Source of the DNA: JBBTSQ01 sp038078755
GTDB taxonomy: Bacteria; Patescibacteriota; Minisyncoccia; Phycocordibacterales; JBAYGS01
DNA length: 32,387 nt
Direction of reading: 5' to 3'
Assembly (NCBI GenBank): GCA_038078755.1
Contig: JBBTSQ010000016.1
Coordinates: forward strand, 1-32,387
Shown here: piece by piece, positions 7,189 through 16,600 of the stretch
Numbering within the stretch: the first letter of the stretch is position 1
Layout: the number at the start of each line of letters is the position of its first letter
Program-made: the position numbers and the translations under genes
The notes under the pieces: generated by a model
What the model was told of the DNA's origin: nothing
What the model saw: the letters and a program-made list of their open reading frames with translations, nothing else
The model's database searches: none

Positions 7189-7217
7189 TTGACTTACAAA
7201 CCTATCTTTGCTAGACT
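7189..7217 (+). promoter_or_regulatory. Promoter of the rpsN-secY operon
   Basis: TTGACT, 17 bases, TAGACT, with an extended -10 (TGC). It restarts the second half of the spc operon after the insertion. Transcription would start near 7224, giving a leader of about 148 bases. Confidence 0.75.
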
Positions 7218-7261
7218 ATCCCCACGAGCTTTTTAGCTCTATTTCATTTGACAGTAGGAAC

Positions 7262-7327
7262 TTCTCTGCGGGGGATGGAGTAGGTACTCAAAACCCGAAA
7301 CTAAGGTGCAGGCCTTCCCGCAGAGAA
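7262..7327 (+). promoter_or_regulatory. Structured leader RNA upstream of rpsN (three-way junction)
   Basis: An 11-bp perfect outer stem (TTCTCTGCGGG / CCCGCAGAGAA) encloses two smaller hairpins, GAGT-AGGT-ACTC and AAGG-TGCAGG-CCTT, joined by unpaired AAAACCCGAAACT. It lies between the promoter and rpsN. It matches no riboswitch class I can recognise. An autoregulatory site for a ribosomal protein of this operon (S8 in many bacteria) is one possibility, inferred from position only. Confidence 0.55.
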
Positions 7328-7371
7328 AAGCCTCCTGAAGGTATTATTTACTAACGAACACGTTTGTCCGT

Positions 7372-7557
7372 ATGGCAAAAACATCTGTCGTCGCACGATC
7401 TCTCAAAAAGCCGAAATTCAGCTCACGCATTGTGCGTCGCTGTTTTCGATGCGGTCGAAAAAATGGCTATATGCGAGATTTCGATCTCTGCCGTATTTGT
7501 TTCCGTGAATTCGCCAATGAAGGCGTGATCCCGGGCATCCGCAAATCGTCTTGGTAA
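7372..7557 (+). CDS. rpsN: 30S ribosomal protein S14, zinc-binding short type
   Basis: A 61-residue S14 of the short, zinc-binding form. Cys 24/27 and Cys 40/43 form two CxxC pairs (RCFRCGRKNG and LCRICFREFA). The C-terminus GVIPGIRKSSW is typical. It binds the head of the 30S subunit. It is the first gene after the promoter at 7189 and its structured leader. Confidence 0.97.
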   Translation: MAKTSVVARSLKKPKFSSRIVRRCFRCGRKNGYMRDFDLCRICFREFANEGVIPGIRKSSW

Positions 7558-7579
7558 TCCACCAATTTATTTCACTACT

Positions 7580-7972
7580 ATGAGCACTGATCCTATTTCA
7601 GATTTTTTGGTTAAAATAAAAAACGCCTACAGCGCCGGACACGCGTCAGTCACTTTGCCACATTCAAATGTCAAAGAGGCGATTGCTAAGACACTGGAGA
7701 AGTCTGGTTTTATTGGCGCTATCAGCAAGCGAAAGAAGAAAGTACAGAAATTGCTCGAGCTTGCGCTCGTCTACGAAGGCACCTTGCCTCGAGTCAACGG
7801 CGTGGAGCGTATTTCAAAACCATCTCGCCGAATCTATCGCGGTGTGTCTGATATCAAGCCATTTAAAAACGGCTTCGGTATGTTTGTATTTTCGACACCA
7901 AAAGGTATCTTGACGGACAAAGAAGCAAAACAGGCAAAGGTCGGCGGGGAGCTATTATTCAAAATCTGGTAA
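7580..7972 (+). CDS. rpsH: 30S ribosomal protein S8
   Basis: A 130-residue S8 with the start MSTDPISDFLVKIKNAYSAG. The C-terminal domain differs slightly from the common GLGxxIxSTxxG pattern, reading GFGMFVFSTPKGILTDKEA. It binds the central domain of 16S rRNA and, in other bacteria, represses its own spc operon. It lies 22 bases after rpsN. Confidence 0.96.
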   Translation: MSTDPISDFLVKIKNAYSAGHASVTLPHSNVKEAIAKTLEKSGFIGAISKRKKKVQKLLELALVYEGTLPRVNGVERISKPSRRIYRGVSDIKPFKNGFGMFVFSTPKGILTDKEAKQAKVGGELLFKIW

Positions 7973-7982
7973 TACTATTTTT

Positions 7983-8516
7983 ATGTCACGAATTGGAAAA
8001 CAACCTATCAGTATGCCAGAGAAAGTCACCGCCGTACTTCTCGACCGAGTATTGACCGTCAAGGGACCACTTGGCGAAACCTCTCGCGAATTTAAAAACG
8101 ATATTGAGATCGTCATTGCCGACAAGACCATCACACTCGCTCCTCGCCGAAAGAGTCTCGAGGTCAACGCACTCTGGGGCACCTACGCGTCCCACATCAC
8201 CAATATGGTGCAGGGCGTATCCGAAGCCTATGTCAAGAAAGTGATTCTTGAAGGCATCGGTTTTAAATCTGAAGTGAAAGGTCAGGATTTGCATCTCGCG
8301 CTCGGTTTTTCTCATCCAGTACAACTCGTGATCCCAAAGGGACTGAAGGTCACTGCCGAGAAAAATCTCATCACGGTGTCGGGTATCGACAAAGAAGCAG
8401 TAGGCTCATTTGCCGCCACTGTCCGTTCACAAAAGAAGCCGGAACCATACAAGGGCAAGGGTATGCGTTACGAGGGTGAAGTTATCCGCCGAAAGGAAGG
8501 CAAGAAGTCTGTCTAA
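7983..8516 (+). CDS. rplF: 50S ribosomal protein L6
   Basis: A 177-residue L6 with two repeated L6 folds. The start is MSRIGKQPISMPEKV, and the C-terminal signature RSQKKPEPYKGKGMRYEGE is intact. It binds 23S rRNA near the sarcin-ricin loop. It begins 10 bases after rpsH. Confidence 0.97.
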   Translation: MSRIGKQPISMPEKVTAVLLDRVLTVKGPLGETSREFKNDIEIVIADKTITLAPRRKSLEVNALWGTYASHITNMVQGVSEAYVKKVILEGIGFKSEVKGQDLHLALGFSHPVQLVIPKGLKVTAEKNLITVSGIDKEAVGSFAATVRSQKKPEPYKGKGMRYEGEVIRRKEGKKSV

Positions 8517-8536
8517 TCTAACTTCTCAATACCTAT

Positions 8537-8881
8537 ATGAAAAATCTTAAAGTAACTAAACGCGATCGACGACACAAGAAAATCCGAGCTAAAATCTCGG
8601 GCACTTCAGATTGTCCTCGATTGTCCGTCTTCAAATCAAATCGCTATTTGTATGTACAGCTGATTGATGATAATGCGCAAAAGACACTTGCGTCTGCTTC
8701 AACGCTTGCCAATGAAGGTAAAAATACGTTAGCTGGCGCAAAAGCGCTCGGTGCTGACATCGCCCAATTGGCCCTTGCAGCCAAGATCAAGCGAGTGGTG
8801 TTTGATCGCGGAGGCTTTGTGTATGTCGGCAAGATCAAGGCCGTTGCCGATGGTGCGCGTGAAGGCGGCTTAACTTTCTAA
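8537..8881 (+). CDS. rplR: 50S ribosomal protein L18
   Basis: A 114-residue L18 with the family pattern RLSVFKSNRYLYVQLIDD (about residues 28-45) and the C-terminal VVFDRGGFVYVGKIKAVADGAREGG split by normal loops. It carries 5S rRNA into the central protuberance with L5. Spacing to rplF is 20 bases, to rpsE 5 bases. Confidence 0.96.
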   Translation: MKNLKVTKRDRRHKKIRAKISGTSDCPRLSVFKSNRYLYVQLIDDNAQKTLASASTLANEGKNTLAGAKALGADIAQLALAAKIKRVVFDRGGFVYVGKIKAVADGAREGGLTF

Positions 8882-8886
8882 TATTT

Positions 8887-9552
8887 ATGGATAAAGATAC
8901 TCTACAAAAAGATATTGCAACCAAAGAAGCACAGGCAGATGTGGCTACTGTTGTGGCGACTGCTCCAGCACCGACTGCAGGAAAACCGGCCTTTGGTGCG
9001 CGACGATCTGACTCTCGTGGCGCCTCTCGCGGAGGGAGGGGTGGTGGCCGTCGACCGAGCGCTCCTCGGGCAAAGCCTGAATTTGATCAAAAAATTATCG
9101 ACATCCGTCGCGTGACCCGCGTGGCCTCTGGTGGTCGTCGATTTAGTTTCTCGGTAGCGCTCGTCGCCGGCAATCGAAAGGGATTGGTGGGTATTGGTCT
9201 TGGCAAAGGCGCTGATACCGCTATTGCTATTGATAAAGCGACTCGAAATGCCAAGAAAAATATGGTCAAAGTGCCCCTGACACAATCTGGCTCGATTCCG
9301 TTTGATGTCTATGCAAAATTCTGCAGTTCAGAAGTCACCCTGACGCCGGCTCCGGGCCGAGGTATGGTGGCGGGAAGCTCGGTGCGAAATGTGCTCGAAC
9401 TTTCAGGTATGAAAGATGTCGTAGCAAAAATTCAGACCGGGAGCAAAAATCGACTAAACAACGCGCGAGCCGCTCTGACCGCTATCCAAAAGTTGATCAA
9501 GCTCGCGCCGATGGTCACCAGAACCCATCTTGATACTAACCGCTCAAAATAA
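8887..9552 (+). CDS. rpsE: 30S ribosomal protein S5 with an N-terminal extension
   Basis: At 221 residues it is about 50 longer than a typical S5. The S5 core starts near residue 67 (FDQKIIDIRRVTRVASGG) and keeps the GKGADTAIAIDKA and GRGMVAGSSVRNVLELSG motifs. The extra N-terminus is low complexity, first Ala/Thr/Val-rich and then Gly/Arg/Ser-rich (residues 38-60), and is probably disordered and RNA-binding. S5 acts in decoding accuracy and mRNA unwinding. The next gene in most bacteria, rpmD (L30), is absent. Confidence 0.95.
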   Translation: MDKDTLQKDIATKEAQADVATVVATAPAPTAGKPAFGARRSDSRGASRGGRGGGRRPSAPRAKPEFDQKIIDIRRVTRVASGGRRFSFSVALVAGNRKGLVGIGLGKGADTAIAIDKATRNAKKNMVKVPLTQSGSIPFDVYAKFCSSEVTLTPAPGRGMVAGSSVRNVLELSGMKDVVAKIQTGSKNRLNNARAALTAIQKLIKLAPMVTRTHLDTNRSK

Positions 9553-9599
9553 ATAAAATGACTACATTTTATTCTACAACCAAATATATTGAATCGCTT

Positions 9600-9715
9600 G
9601 GCTATCCAAATGCCCAAATTTCGCCTGCAAAAAATTCATCGCTCATCGACGATGCCCGCATCGTCATCTTCACGCTTCACTTTTTTCGGCAGAAATTTGG
9701 GCATTTGTCTAAGCC
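9600..9715. other. Long inverted repeat in the place of rpmD (L30)
   Basis: AAATGCCCAAATTTC (9608-9622) and its exact inverse complement (9692-9706) form a 15-bp stem. Inside it a further hairpin (GACGATGC / GCATCGTC) and an A6/T6 pairing can form. A 65-codon frame runs across it (9558-9755), but it resembles no protein and follows the palindrome, so I do not call a gene. It may be a small non-autonomous element or a regulatory hairpin between rpsE and rplO. Confidence 0.6.
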
Positions 9716-9765
9716 ATTACTATCAAGACGGGTTCCTGGCAAAATAAATTTTTAACATTACCGTT

Positions 9766-10206
9766 ATGCAATTACACCAAGTACAACGCGCGACTGCTCG
9801 AAAATTCCCCAAGATGGTGGGGCGAGGCAGTAAGCGTGGCAAGACATCGGGTCGTGGCACCAAGGGTCAAAATGCTCGCGCTGGTCGCAAGAAATATCCG
9901 GAAATCCGAGATATGATCAAGCGTATTCCAAAAATGCGCGGACGTGGTAAAAATAGCAACTTGACTATCGAAGTGAAGCCGACCGTCATCACCCTTGAGA
10001 TGATTGAAAAGGCGTTCCAAAATGGTGAGGCGGTAAACCCAAAGACACTTATCGAAAAGAAAGTACTTGAAACTCTTGCGGGCAGGATTCCAAAAGTAAA
10101 ATTGCTTGCTACGGGGACACTCACCAAAAAACTCACGATTTCAGGATGTGCCTACTCTGCGGGGGTTACAGCGATTGTTGAAAAAGCGGGAGGGACGATT
10201 AAATAA
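9766..10206 (+). CDS. rplO: 50S ribosomal protein L15
   Basis: A 146-residue L15. The basic Gly-rich N-terminus (VGRGSKRGKTSGRGTKGQNA) penetrates the 50S core. The C-terminal globular part carries LLATGTLTKKLTISGCAYSAG. It lies 12 bases before secY, the usual rplO-secY pairing. Confidence 0.95.
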   Translation: MQLHQVQRATARKFPKMVGRGSKRGKTSGRGTKGQNARAGRKKYPEIRDMIKRIPKMRGRGKNSNLTIEVKPTVITLEMIEKAFQNGEAVNPKTLIEKKVLETLAGRIPKVKLLATGTLTKKLTISGCAYSAGVTAIVEKAGGTIK

Positions 10207-10218
10207 CATCATAATTTT

Positions 10219-11490
10219 ATGCAGTCATTTTTTGAAAAATTCAAGCTCGCGTTATCTGACAAAGCTATTTTTCGGAAGATTTTGTTTACCCTTGGCGCAT
10301 TGATTATTTTCCGACTGCTCACTACTATCCCGATTCCGGGTATCGATATCGTCAAGCTTGAAGCTTTTTTTGCCAACAATCAATTTTTGGGTCTCCTAAA
10401 CCTCTTTTCTGGAGGTGGTCTTTCAAATTTGTCGATCGTCATGCTTGGAGTTGGTCCATACATCACCGGTTCGATTATTATGCAGCTCCTCACGATGATG
10501 TCGCCAAAACTCAAGGCACTCTATCATGAAGAAGGTGAGGCGGGACGAGCTCGATTTACCCAATATTCTCGACGATTGACCGTACCGCTCGCGGTGATCC
10601 AAGCGTTTGGATTTTTGACGCTACTTAATCGCCAAGGAGTATTGGGTGACCTGTCGGCATTTGATATGGGACTGAACATCTTGATCGTCTCTGCCGGCTC
10701 GCTTCTCTTGATGTGGCTCGGTGAAATCATTACTGAATTTGGTATCGGCAACGGTCTATCACTACTCATCTTTGGAGGCATTATTGCTGGATTGCCAACG
10801 CAAGTATCACAGCTCATCTACACATTCGATCCATCACAAATTCCACTCTACATCGGCTTTATCGCTATTGCACTCTTTGTGATTTTTGCGGTGGTGCTCA
10901 TCACTGAAGCAGAACGCGCAGTGCCGGTGACCTATGCCAAACGCGTGCGCGGTATGAAAGTCTATGGTGGTGTTTCTACTTATCTACCACTTCGGGTCAA
11001 TCAAGGTGGGGTGATTCCGATTATCTTCGCATTGTCGATTTTGCTCTTTCCACAAATGATTTTCCAGTTTTTGACCACGGTCAGCAACGCGACAATCGCT
11101 AGTGTGGCGGGAAAAGGTTTGGCACTGCTTGCTAACGGGTGGTTTAATGCTATTGCGTACTTCTTTTTGGTGTTTGTGTTTACCTATTTCTACACAGCGG
11201 TAACCTTTGAACCAGAATCGATCGCAACCAATTTGCAGAAAAACGGGGCGTTTATTCCGGGAGTGCGCCCAGGGCAATCGACCACTGAATATCTGTCAAA
11301 AATTGTTACTCGGATCACCTTGGTGGGCGCAACCTTCCTCGGCTTGATTGCGGTGTTGCCACTGGTGATGCAAGCAACGACCGGTATTACGGCGCTTTCA
11401 ATCGGTGGTACGGCTTTGCTTATCGTGGTGTCGGTGGTGCTTGATCTAGTAAAGAAGATAGAGGCGCAGGTCTCCATGCGCGAGTATTAG
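10219..11490 (+). CDS. secY: Preprotein translocase channel subunit SecY
   Basis: A 423-residue SecY with ten predicted membrane helices. Helix 2 includes the region FSGGGLSNLSIVMLGVGPYI, and the cytoplasmic loop with RAVPVTYAKRVRG and the C-terminal loop PGVRPGQSTTEYL are conserved. It forms the protein-conducting channel with SecE (265). SecD and SecF are at 23373 and 24743. In many bacteria adk and map follow secY, as here after a long gap. Confidence 0.97.
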   Translation: MQSFFEKFKLALSDKAIFRKILFTLGALIIFRLLTTIPIPGIDIVKLEAFFANNQFLGLLNLFSGGGLSNLSIVMLGVGPYITGSIIMQLLTMMSPKLKALYHEEGEAGRARFTQYSRRLTVPLAVIQAFGFLTLLNRQGVLGDLSAFDMGLNILIVSAGSLLLMWLGEIITEFGIGNGLSLLIFGGIIAGLPTQVSQLIYTFDPSQIPLYIGFIAIALFVIFAVVLITEAERAVPVTYAKRVRGMKVYGGVSTYLPLRVNQGGVIPIIFALSILLFPQMIFQFLTTVSNATIASVAGKGLALLANGWFNAIAYFFLVFVFTYFYTAVTFEPESIATNLQKNGAFIPGVRPGQSTTEYLSKIVTRITLVGATFLGLIAVLPLVMQATTGITALSIGGTALLIVVSVVLDLVKKIEAQVSMREY

Positions 11491-11610
11491 AAACTTCAAA
11501 ATCACCTCATCTGCTTTGTTGCGCTTCGGATTTTTTCTTCACCATATACGAATATGGCTCATTCAAAAATCCTCGCGCGTCTCGCATCTGAGATAATTTT
11601 GAAGTTTCTA
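11489..11610. repeat. Long imperfect hairpin element, copy 1 (related copy at 19136-19327)
   Basis: AGAAACTTCAAAAT at 11489 and its inverse complement at 11597 bound the element. Inside are the words CATCTGCTTTGTTGC, CCATATACG and GCATCTGAG. The same words in the same order occur at 19136-19327, which also ends in ATTTTGA. Both copies follow a membrane-protein gene directly. This suggests a small mobile or REP-like hairpin family. Confidence 0.6.
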
Positions 11611-11651
11611 AGGAAGACAATTTACAATAGGTAACTGACAATCAAAAAAGA

Positions 11652-11685
11652 AAAAAGAGCGGCGCCTACGGCAGCCGCTCTTTTT
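11652..11685. terminator. Bidirectional terminator hairpin
   Basis: A-run, GAGCGGC stem with an inner GCC/GGC pair around TAC, then GCCGCTC and a T-run. It can stop transcription leaving secY. Confidence 0.8.
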
Positions 11686-11757
11686 ACTACATAAAGATAA
11701 TCTATGTTTTGAGCCATATTATCAACTTTTCGCCGTGGCGTGGCTCTGTGTAGGCTT

Positions 11758-11823
11758 AAAAGTGCTGAACGGCTCACTCCCGCACGGCTTGCGGGAGTGA
11801 GCCGTTCGAGCATTTTGTGGCTC
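11758..11823 (+). repeat. Hairpin-plus-GTGGCTC dispersed element, copy 2
   Basis: An 18-bp perfect stem (GAACGGCTCACTCCCGCA and its complement, loop CGGCT) is extended by TGCT/AGCA and A-run/T-run, then GTGGCTC. The left arm is nearly the same as that at 26848, which predicts what is missing in the N gap there. The rest of 11824-12114 holds only AT-rich words, including repeats of AAGTATGAAGTAT at 11938-11960. Confidence 0.75.
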
Positions 11824-12114
11824 TACTGCAAGGCCGTTTGGGAAATTATCACACCGTTTTCGACAAAGTAATTTTTGATGCTTTTTAATCAAAATTAAGT
11901 TAAAGGCTCAACCCATTTGGGGATATTGGGAAGAAGGTATGAAGTATAAAGTATGAAGTATGGGGACAGAAGCTCCCGATTTTGTGCCCCTCGAGTCCTT
12001 CGGGGCAAGTACTTCGAATTTCTCAGGGTAAATAAAACTACAACACATTTATTAAGATGCATCAGCCCGACTTATGTATTTTACTGGGTATTTTGGAGTT
12101 CCTTCCTTGTTAGT

Positions 12115-12191
12115 AATTATCTCGCTCCGCGGGAGATCTGGCGAAGCCAGAGAACTTTCTGCGCCGATCTGTCGTCTGTGTTCTGGTGTCT
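12115..12191 (+). repeat. Dispersed repeat, copy 2 (first copy at 77-153)
   Basis: The same two mini-hairpins and TCTG-rich tail as 77-153, with scattered substitutions. It is followed by the words ATACTTTTTACTTTATAC just before adk. Confidence 0.75.
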
Positions 12192-12246
12192 GTTGTCCAT
12201 TCCGCATACTTTTTACTTTATACCTCTTTTACTATATACTCTCCCA

Positions 12247-12843
12247 ATGTCCCCAATAACCTGTATCTTCTTCGGGCGCTCGGGAGCCGGCAAGGGCACT
12301 CAGGCAGATTTATTACTGAAGCTATTAGCTGACACTGATTCAAAGAATAAGGCCATCTATGTCGAGACCGGCGCGCGTTTCCGTAGCTTTATCAAAACCA
12401 GCGATTCATATACTGCCAAAAAAGTATCAGACACTATCGGTAGTGGAGGATTGATGCCCGCGTTCTTTCCGATCTGGATGTGGTCGGGGCTTTTGATCGA
12501 TGAACTCAAGACCGGTCACGAACATATGGTGCTTGACGGGGTGTGTCGTCGTCCGGAAGAGCCGGCGATTTTAGACTCTGCCTTTAGGTTTTATGATCGA
12601 AAGAAACCAGTAGTGATTTTGCTCGAAATTCACCACGAAGCCGCGAAGCATCGCTTGCTCAAACGCGGCCGACACGATGACAAAGAAGAAAAGATTGCCG
12701 AACGAATGCGCTGGTATGAGACTGATGTACTGAAAGCTGTGCAATTTTTCGAGAAAGACCCCTATTATCATTTTGTAAAAATTAATGGCGATCAGTCGGT
12801 TGAGGCGGTACACGCGGACATTTGCAAAGCCTTGAAAATTTAA
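12247..12843 (+). CDS. adk: Adenylate kinase-type nucleoside monophosphate kinase
   Basis: A 198-residue P-loop kinase. The Walker A motif FFGRSGAGKGTQ begins near residue 8. The NMP-binding region (ETGARFRSFI) and a GRHDDKEEKIAERMRWY segment follow, typical of the short form with a reduced LID. It should interconvert AMP, ADP and ATP in the cytoplasm. The frame is open back to 11953, but that part covers a repeat and intergenic words. The ATG at 12247 begins directly before the P-loop strand. The secY-adk-map order supports the call, but substrate choice is not proven by sequence. Confidence 0.85.
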   Translation: MSPITCIFFGRSGAGKGTQADLLLKLLADTDSKNKAIYVETGARFRSFIKTSDSYTAKKVSDTIGSGGLMPAFFPIWMWSGLLIDELKTGHEHMVLDGVCRRPEEPAILDSAFRFYDRKKPVVILLEIHHEAAKHRLLKRGRHDDKEEKIAERMRWYETDVLKAVQFFEKDPYYHFVKINGDQSVEAVHADICKALKI

Positions 12844-12849
12844 AAGGTT

Positions 12850-13626
12850 ATGGGTATCACCCTTAAAACAAAAGAAGAAATCGAAATTTTGCGAGAAGGG
12901 GGCAAACGGCTTGCCACTATTTTGTATGCGCTGAAAGACATGGTGGCCCCTGGAGTCGATACTGCTTTTTTAAACGAGCAAGCTGAACAAATGATTCGAA
13001 GGGGCGGCGATGAGCCCTCTTTTTTGCACTACCGACCGCATGGCGCACCTCGCCCGTACCCAGCGGCACTCTGTGTATCGGTCAATGATGAGGTGGTGCA
13101 CGGTATTCCCAACGAAAAGAAAAAGATTTTGAAAGACGGCGATATCGTCAGTCTCGATCTGGGGTTGAAGCACAACGGTATGTTTACCGATATGGCGATC
13201 ACGGTGCCGGTGGGTAAAATTTCTCCACGACTGACAACATTACTGAAAACCACTCACGATGCACTGATGGCAGGTATTGATGCAGTGAAAGCAGGGAAGC
13301 GTGTTTCGGCGGTATCTGAAGCGATTGAAGATTTTGTAAAACCGACAGGCTTTGGGATTGTTGAAGGACTTTCGGGACATGGCGTGGGGCATGCGATCCA
13401 CGAAGATCCTTTTGTGCCAAACTATCGCTCGGGCGGGGCAGGACCGGTGATGAAAGCAGGACTGGTGATTGCGCTTGAACCGATGCTCAATTTGGGCACG
13501 AAAGAGGTAGTGCTTGATCCGGATGGTTACACCTACCGTACCCTCGATGGTAAACCGAGTGCCCATTTTGAACATACTATAGTCGTGACTGAAGCCGGCG
13601 CCGAGATTTTGACAAGAATCGATTAG
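12850..13626 (+). CDS. map: Type I methionine aminopeptidase
   Basis: A 258-residue enzyme that removes the initiator Met from new proteins. All five metal ligands of the pita-bread fold are visible: Asp in SLDLGLKHNG, Asp in FTDMAIT, His in GHGVGHAIHEDP, Glu in ALEPML and Glu in FEHTIVVTE. It follows adk by 6 bases with AAAGG before the ATG. Confidence 0.96.
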   Translation: MGITLKTKEEIEILREGGKRLATILYALKDMVAPGVDTAFLNEQAEQMIRRGGDEPSFLHYRPHGAPRPYPAALCVSVNDEVVHGIPNEKKKILKDGDIVSLDLGLKHNGMFTDMAITVPVGKISPRLTTLLKTTHDALMAGIDAVKAGKRVSAVSEAIEDFVKPTGFGIVEGLSGHGVGHAIHEDPFVPNYRSGGAGPVMKAGLVIALEPMLNLGTKEVVLDPDGYTYRTLDGKPSAHFEHTIVVTEAGAEILTRID

Positions 13627-13643
13627 AGCGATATGATTGAGGT

Positions 13644-16600
13644 ATGAAACCTCGCATGGAACGATTGCTTTCCCCACATTCTCCAGAAGGTGAAGAGAAA
13701 AAGTTGTCTAAAAAACAAGAAAGAGCTCTTCGAAATAAGAAGGGTGATTCTTCGAATGCTTCAGAGGCCCCAAAACCGTTTAGTGAATCTGAATATGAAC
13801 AAGCGATTGCTCGGATCGAAGAACAAATTATTGCCCATGTTGAACTACTCGGTGGCTTAAAAGACGCAAGTGAATTTGCCACAGAGGGTGAGTCATCGTT
13901 TGAAAGTATTTTGACTTTGCTTGGGGAGGAGGTAGAGATTGCCACAAGGCAACAAGATCTGCCTGCGGTAGATTTGCACAACCAGCGTCGCTCTGCAGTT
14001 AGCAAGATTATTTCAGTATTAAACGATATTAACGATCCAGCTATTCTTAAAAAAATTCCCGGTGACACGCTTTCGGCGCTGTGTGATCGAGCAGTGAGTG
14101 GTAATTTGACCATCGCTCAAGCTGAAGCAGAAATTGCGAACTATACTTCGTTAGACACTCCTCCCGCAAAACCGGCTAATACCTCTATCGAATCTCCTGC
14201 GCCCGTTCAAGAACCAGAACCAGTCAAACCAATTGCGCCTGTCGAATCCAAACCAGCTTCAAAACCAGAAGCGAATGAGCATTCTCAAGAGGCTCTGCCT
14301 GATTTGAGCAATCCAGCCACTGTTGCTGAATTTGTAGCAAAATTAAAAAAGATTCGAGAGACCATTACTGTGTCTGATAATGATGGTGAGTCGATGACAA
14401 TTCCGATGAGTAGTATGATTGAAGCGGTAAAAAGACATATTCAGAATCTCAAAGGGATGGAGCAAAATCGCAAGCGTCAGGCGAAAGAGGCTCGAGCGAT
14501 TCTGAAAGTAGCTCCGCAAGATTTCGGTTACCAAGCTGGACTTGAAAAATTGTTTACAGATTTGGGTTTTATTGAAAGTGTCACTGCTCGAATTGAGCGC
14601 GAGAAAACGGCACAAGAAGCCTTTCACACGAAGATTTCAAAAACAAACTCCTTCGCTCAACTGTATGAGGTGTTAAGTCAACATATGGGAACGATACAAG
14701 AACAAGGTCAGAAGTTTTCTGTTGCGGAGGTGATTTCAGTGTTGGGAGAGATTGAGCGTGTCGCCGATCAGAAAGATCATCAGGCACCCCCGACAAATCT
14801 CATTGATATGCTCCCCGTTGAATGCGGAGTACGAGCTAAGGCTGTTGAATTATTTACACAAATCAATCCACCACGTGTTGCAGGGGCGGTATCTCTGGGC
14901 GAGAGGGCACAACCAGAAGAGGTTCAAGCAGGCGCTAATAATCTGCTAAAACCACCGGAAAAGTCTAATATTACGTATAGTGCTAAACCAAAATCTACTG
15001 GTAAAAATGTGATTCGAGTAAGTCCGGGGGCGCGTCTTCAAGATATTGTGGAGCAACAACAGGGAAAGAAAGTTACGCGAGCAGGACGGGGATTTGCGGG
15101 GAAACCGTCAGTTTCATCTTTAGAGTCGGTGGTTGAGGATACTGTACCAGCATCATTGGTGTCGGTGCCACAGCCAGACCAATCACTTAAATCTGGAGTG
15201 CTTCGTCGAGTGGAAAGTAATTCGTCTTCTGTTGATCAAGACGATCCTTTAATGCCTCGCAGAATGCAAGGTGAAGGGTCTGCCAAAGAAATAGATCAGA
15301 AATTGACGGATTTTAGAAATAGATTTGATGAAGTGAGTAGTGGTATTGAGCAAATCATTTCTCTGGCCGAGAATGCGCAATTTAAGGATCAATTTAAGGC
15401 GCTTGCTCCGCAAGTTCGACAGATTATCGAACGTCGGAATAGACTTGTATCAATGCCACCCAACATGAGGCTGGATAAATACGGGACAGTTATCGCTGAT
15501 CTTGAAAAGATGTTTACCGCCTTACAAGATATTGTGCGTGGTGTGCCAGCCGAAGCGGCGCCAAAGCCAGTTGGAAAACCCGCTCCAAAACCTACTGGTC
15601 CAAAGCCGATTCCTGCCCCTATTTCAGGATCAGCTCCCGCTGTTGCCCCTGAGTCATTAGAAGTATCACCTAAGCGTAAAAATACGGTGAGACTAACACT
15701 AACTCCAGAGCAAAAAGCTCGGATGGAGGCCAATAGGGAGGCTGAAGCGGAGGTATTAAAAAGAAAGAAATCGGAAAAAATTATACCGCCTCCTCCGGAA
15801 ACTCGACAGGAAGTGCTTGATCGAGAAAACAAAGCACTCAAAGATTCATTTGCCGATGTCGAAGGGAGAGTATCGGGACTGCTCAAACTCTATTCAGGAG
15901 ATGCTGAAATAGAAGCGCATAAGCCAAAAGAAGTTGGTGCTGAAATTCTGCTCAAGCTTGAAGGCAAAACTATCGAGGTGCAAAATGCTATCTTGAGAGA
16001 GTCAGTCACAACCTATCAGAATGCTCTCGCTGCCATAGAGGCTATTGTCAAACAAAGACAGCAAGCTCGAGGTGGGACCGCGAGCGCTCCCTCAGCTTCT
16101 TCTGGCGGGGCTTCGACCGGCCAGCCTCCACAGGCACCTCCTCCTCTCGCAATGCCACCGAATCCGACCATCCCTCTCCCGAAAAAGCAAAATTGGTTCC
16201 AGAGAAACTTGAGCAAAGCGGCTACTTTTGTCACTGCCGGCTTGCTTGGTTTTGGCGCCAATGAAGCATTCAGGGGCAAGGATAAGTCCAGTCAATTGAT
16301 TGAGGACCCGTCTCGAAATACACAACCGATACCTGCACAAAGACAGACAAATCCTGGGGTGACAGTAGAATTGCCGACTAATTCGGTTCCTGAACGAATG
16401 ACTATTGTGCAGGATCAAACCGTGGAAGTTCGTGCGGGGGAAAGGGCTCCTACCGCTACTCCCGAGCGTGTGACTGAACGCATGCCGAAGGTGGACTTTG
16501 GTGCTGAATTCTCTAAATACGCGGATGCGGTCAAAAGCGGATGGGCGGTCGAATTGTTTGCTTCTGCTGATCAAGATATTGCTCGTATTCAATCGCCACA

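Noticed and set aside
9558..9755. 65-codon frame between rpsE and rplO as a diverged L30
   Set aside because: The frame crosses a long palindrome and lacks any L30-like pattern.
11622..11813. 63-codon minus-strand frame with a hydrophobic C-terminus
   Set aside because: It is built from the terminator and the perfect hairpin of repeat copy 2.
11953..12246. Upstream extension of adk
   Set aside because: The extra 98 codons cover a dispersed repeat and AT-rich words, and the P-loop strand starts right after ATG 12247.
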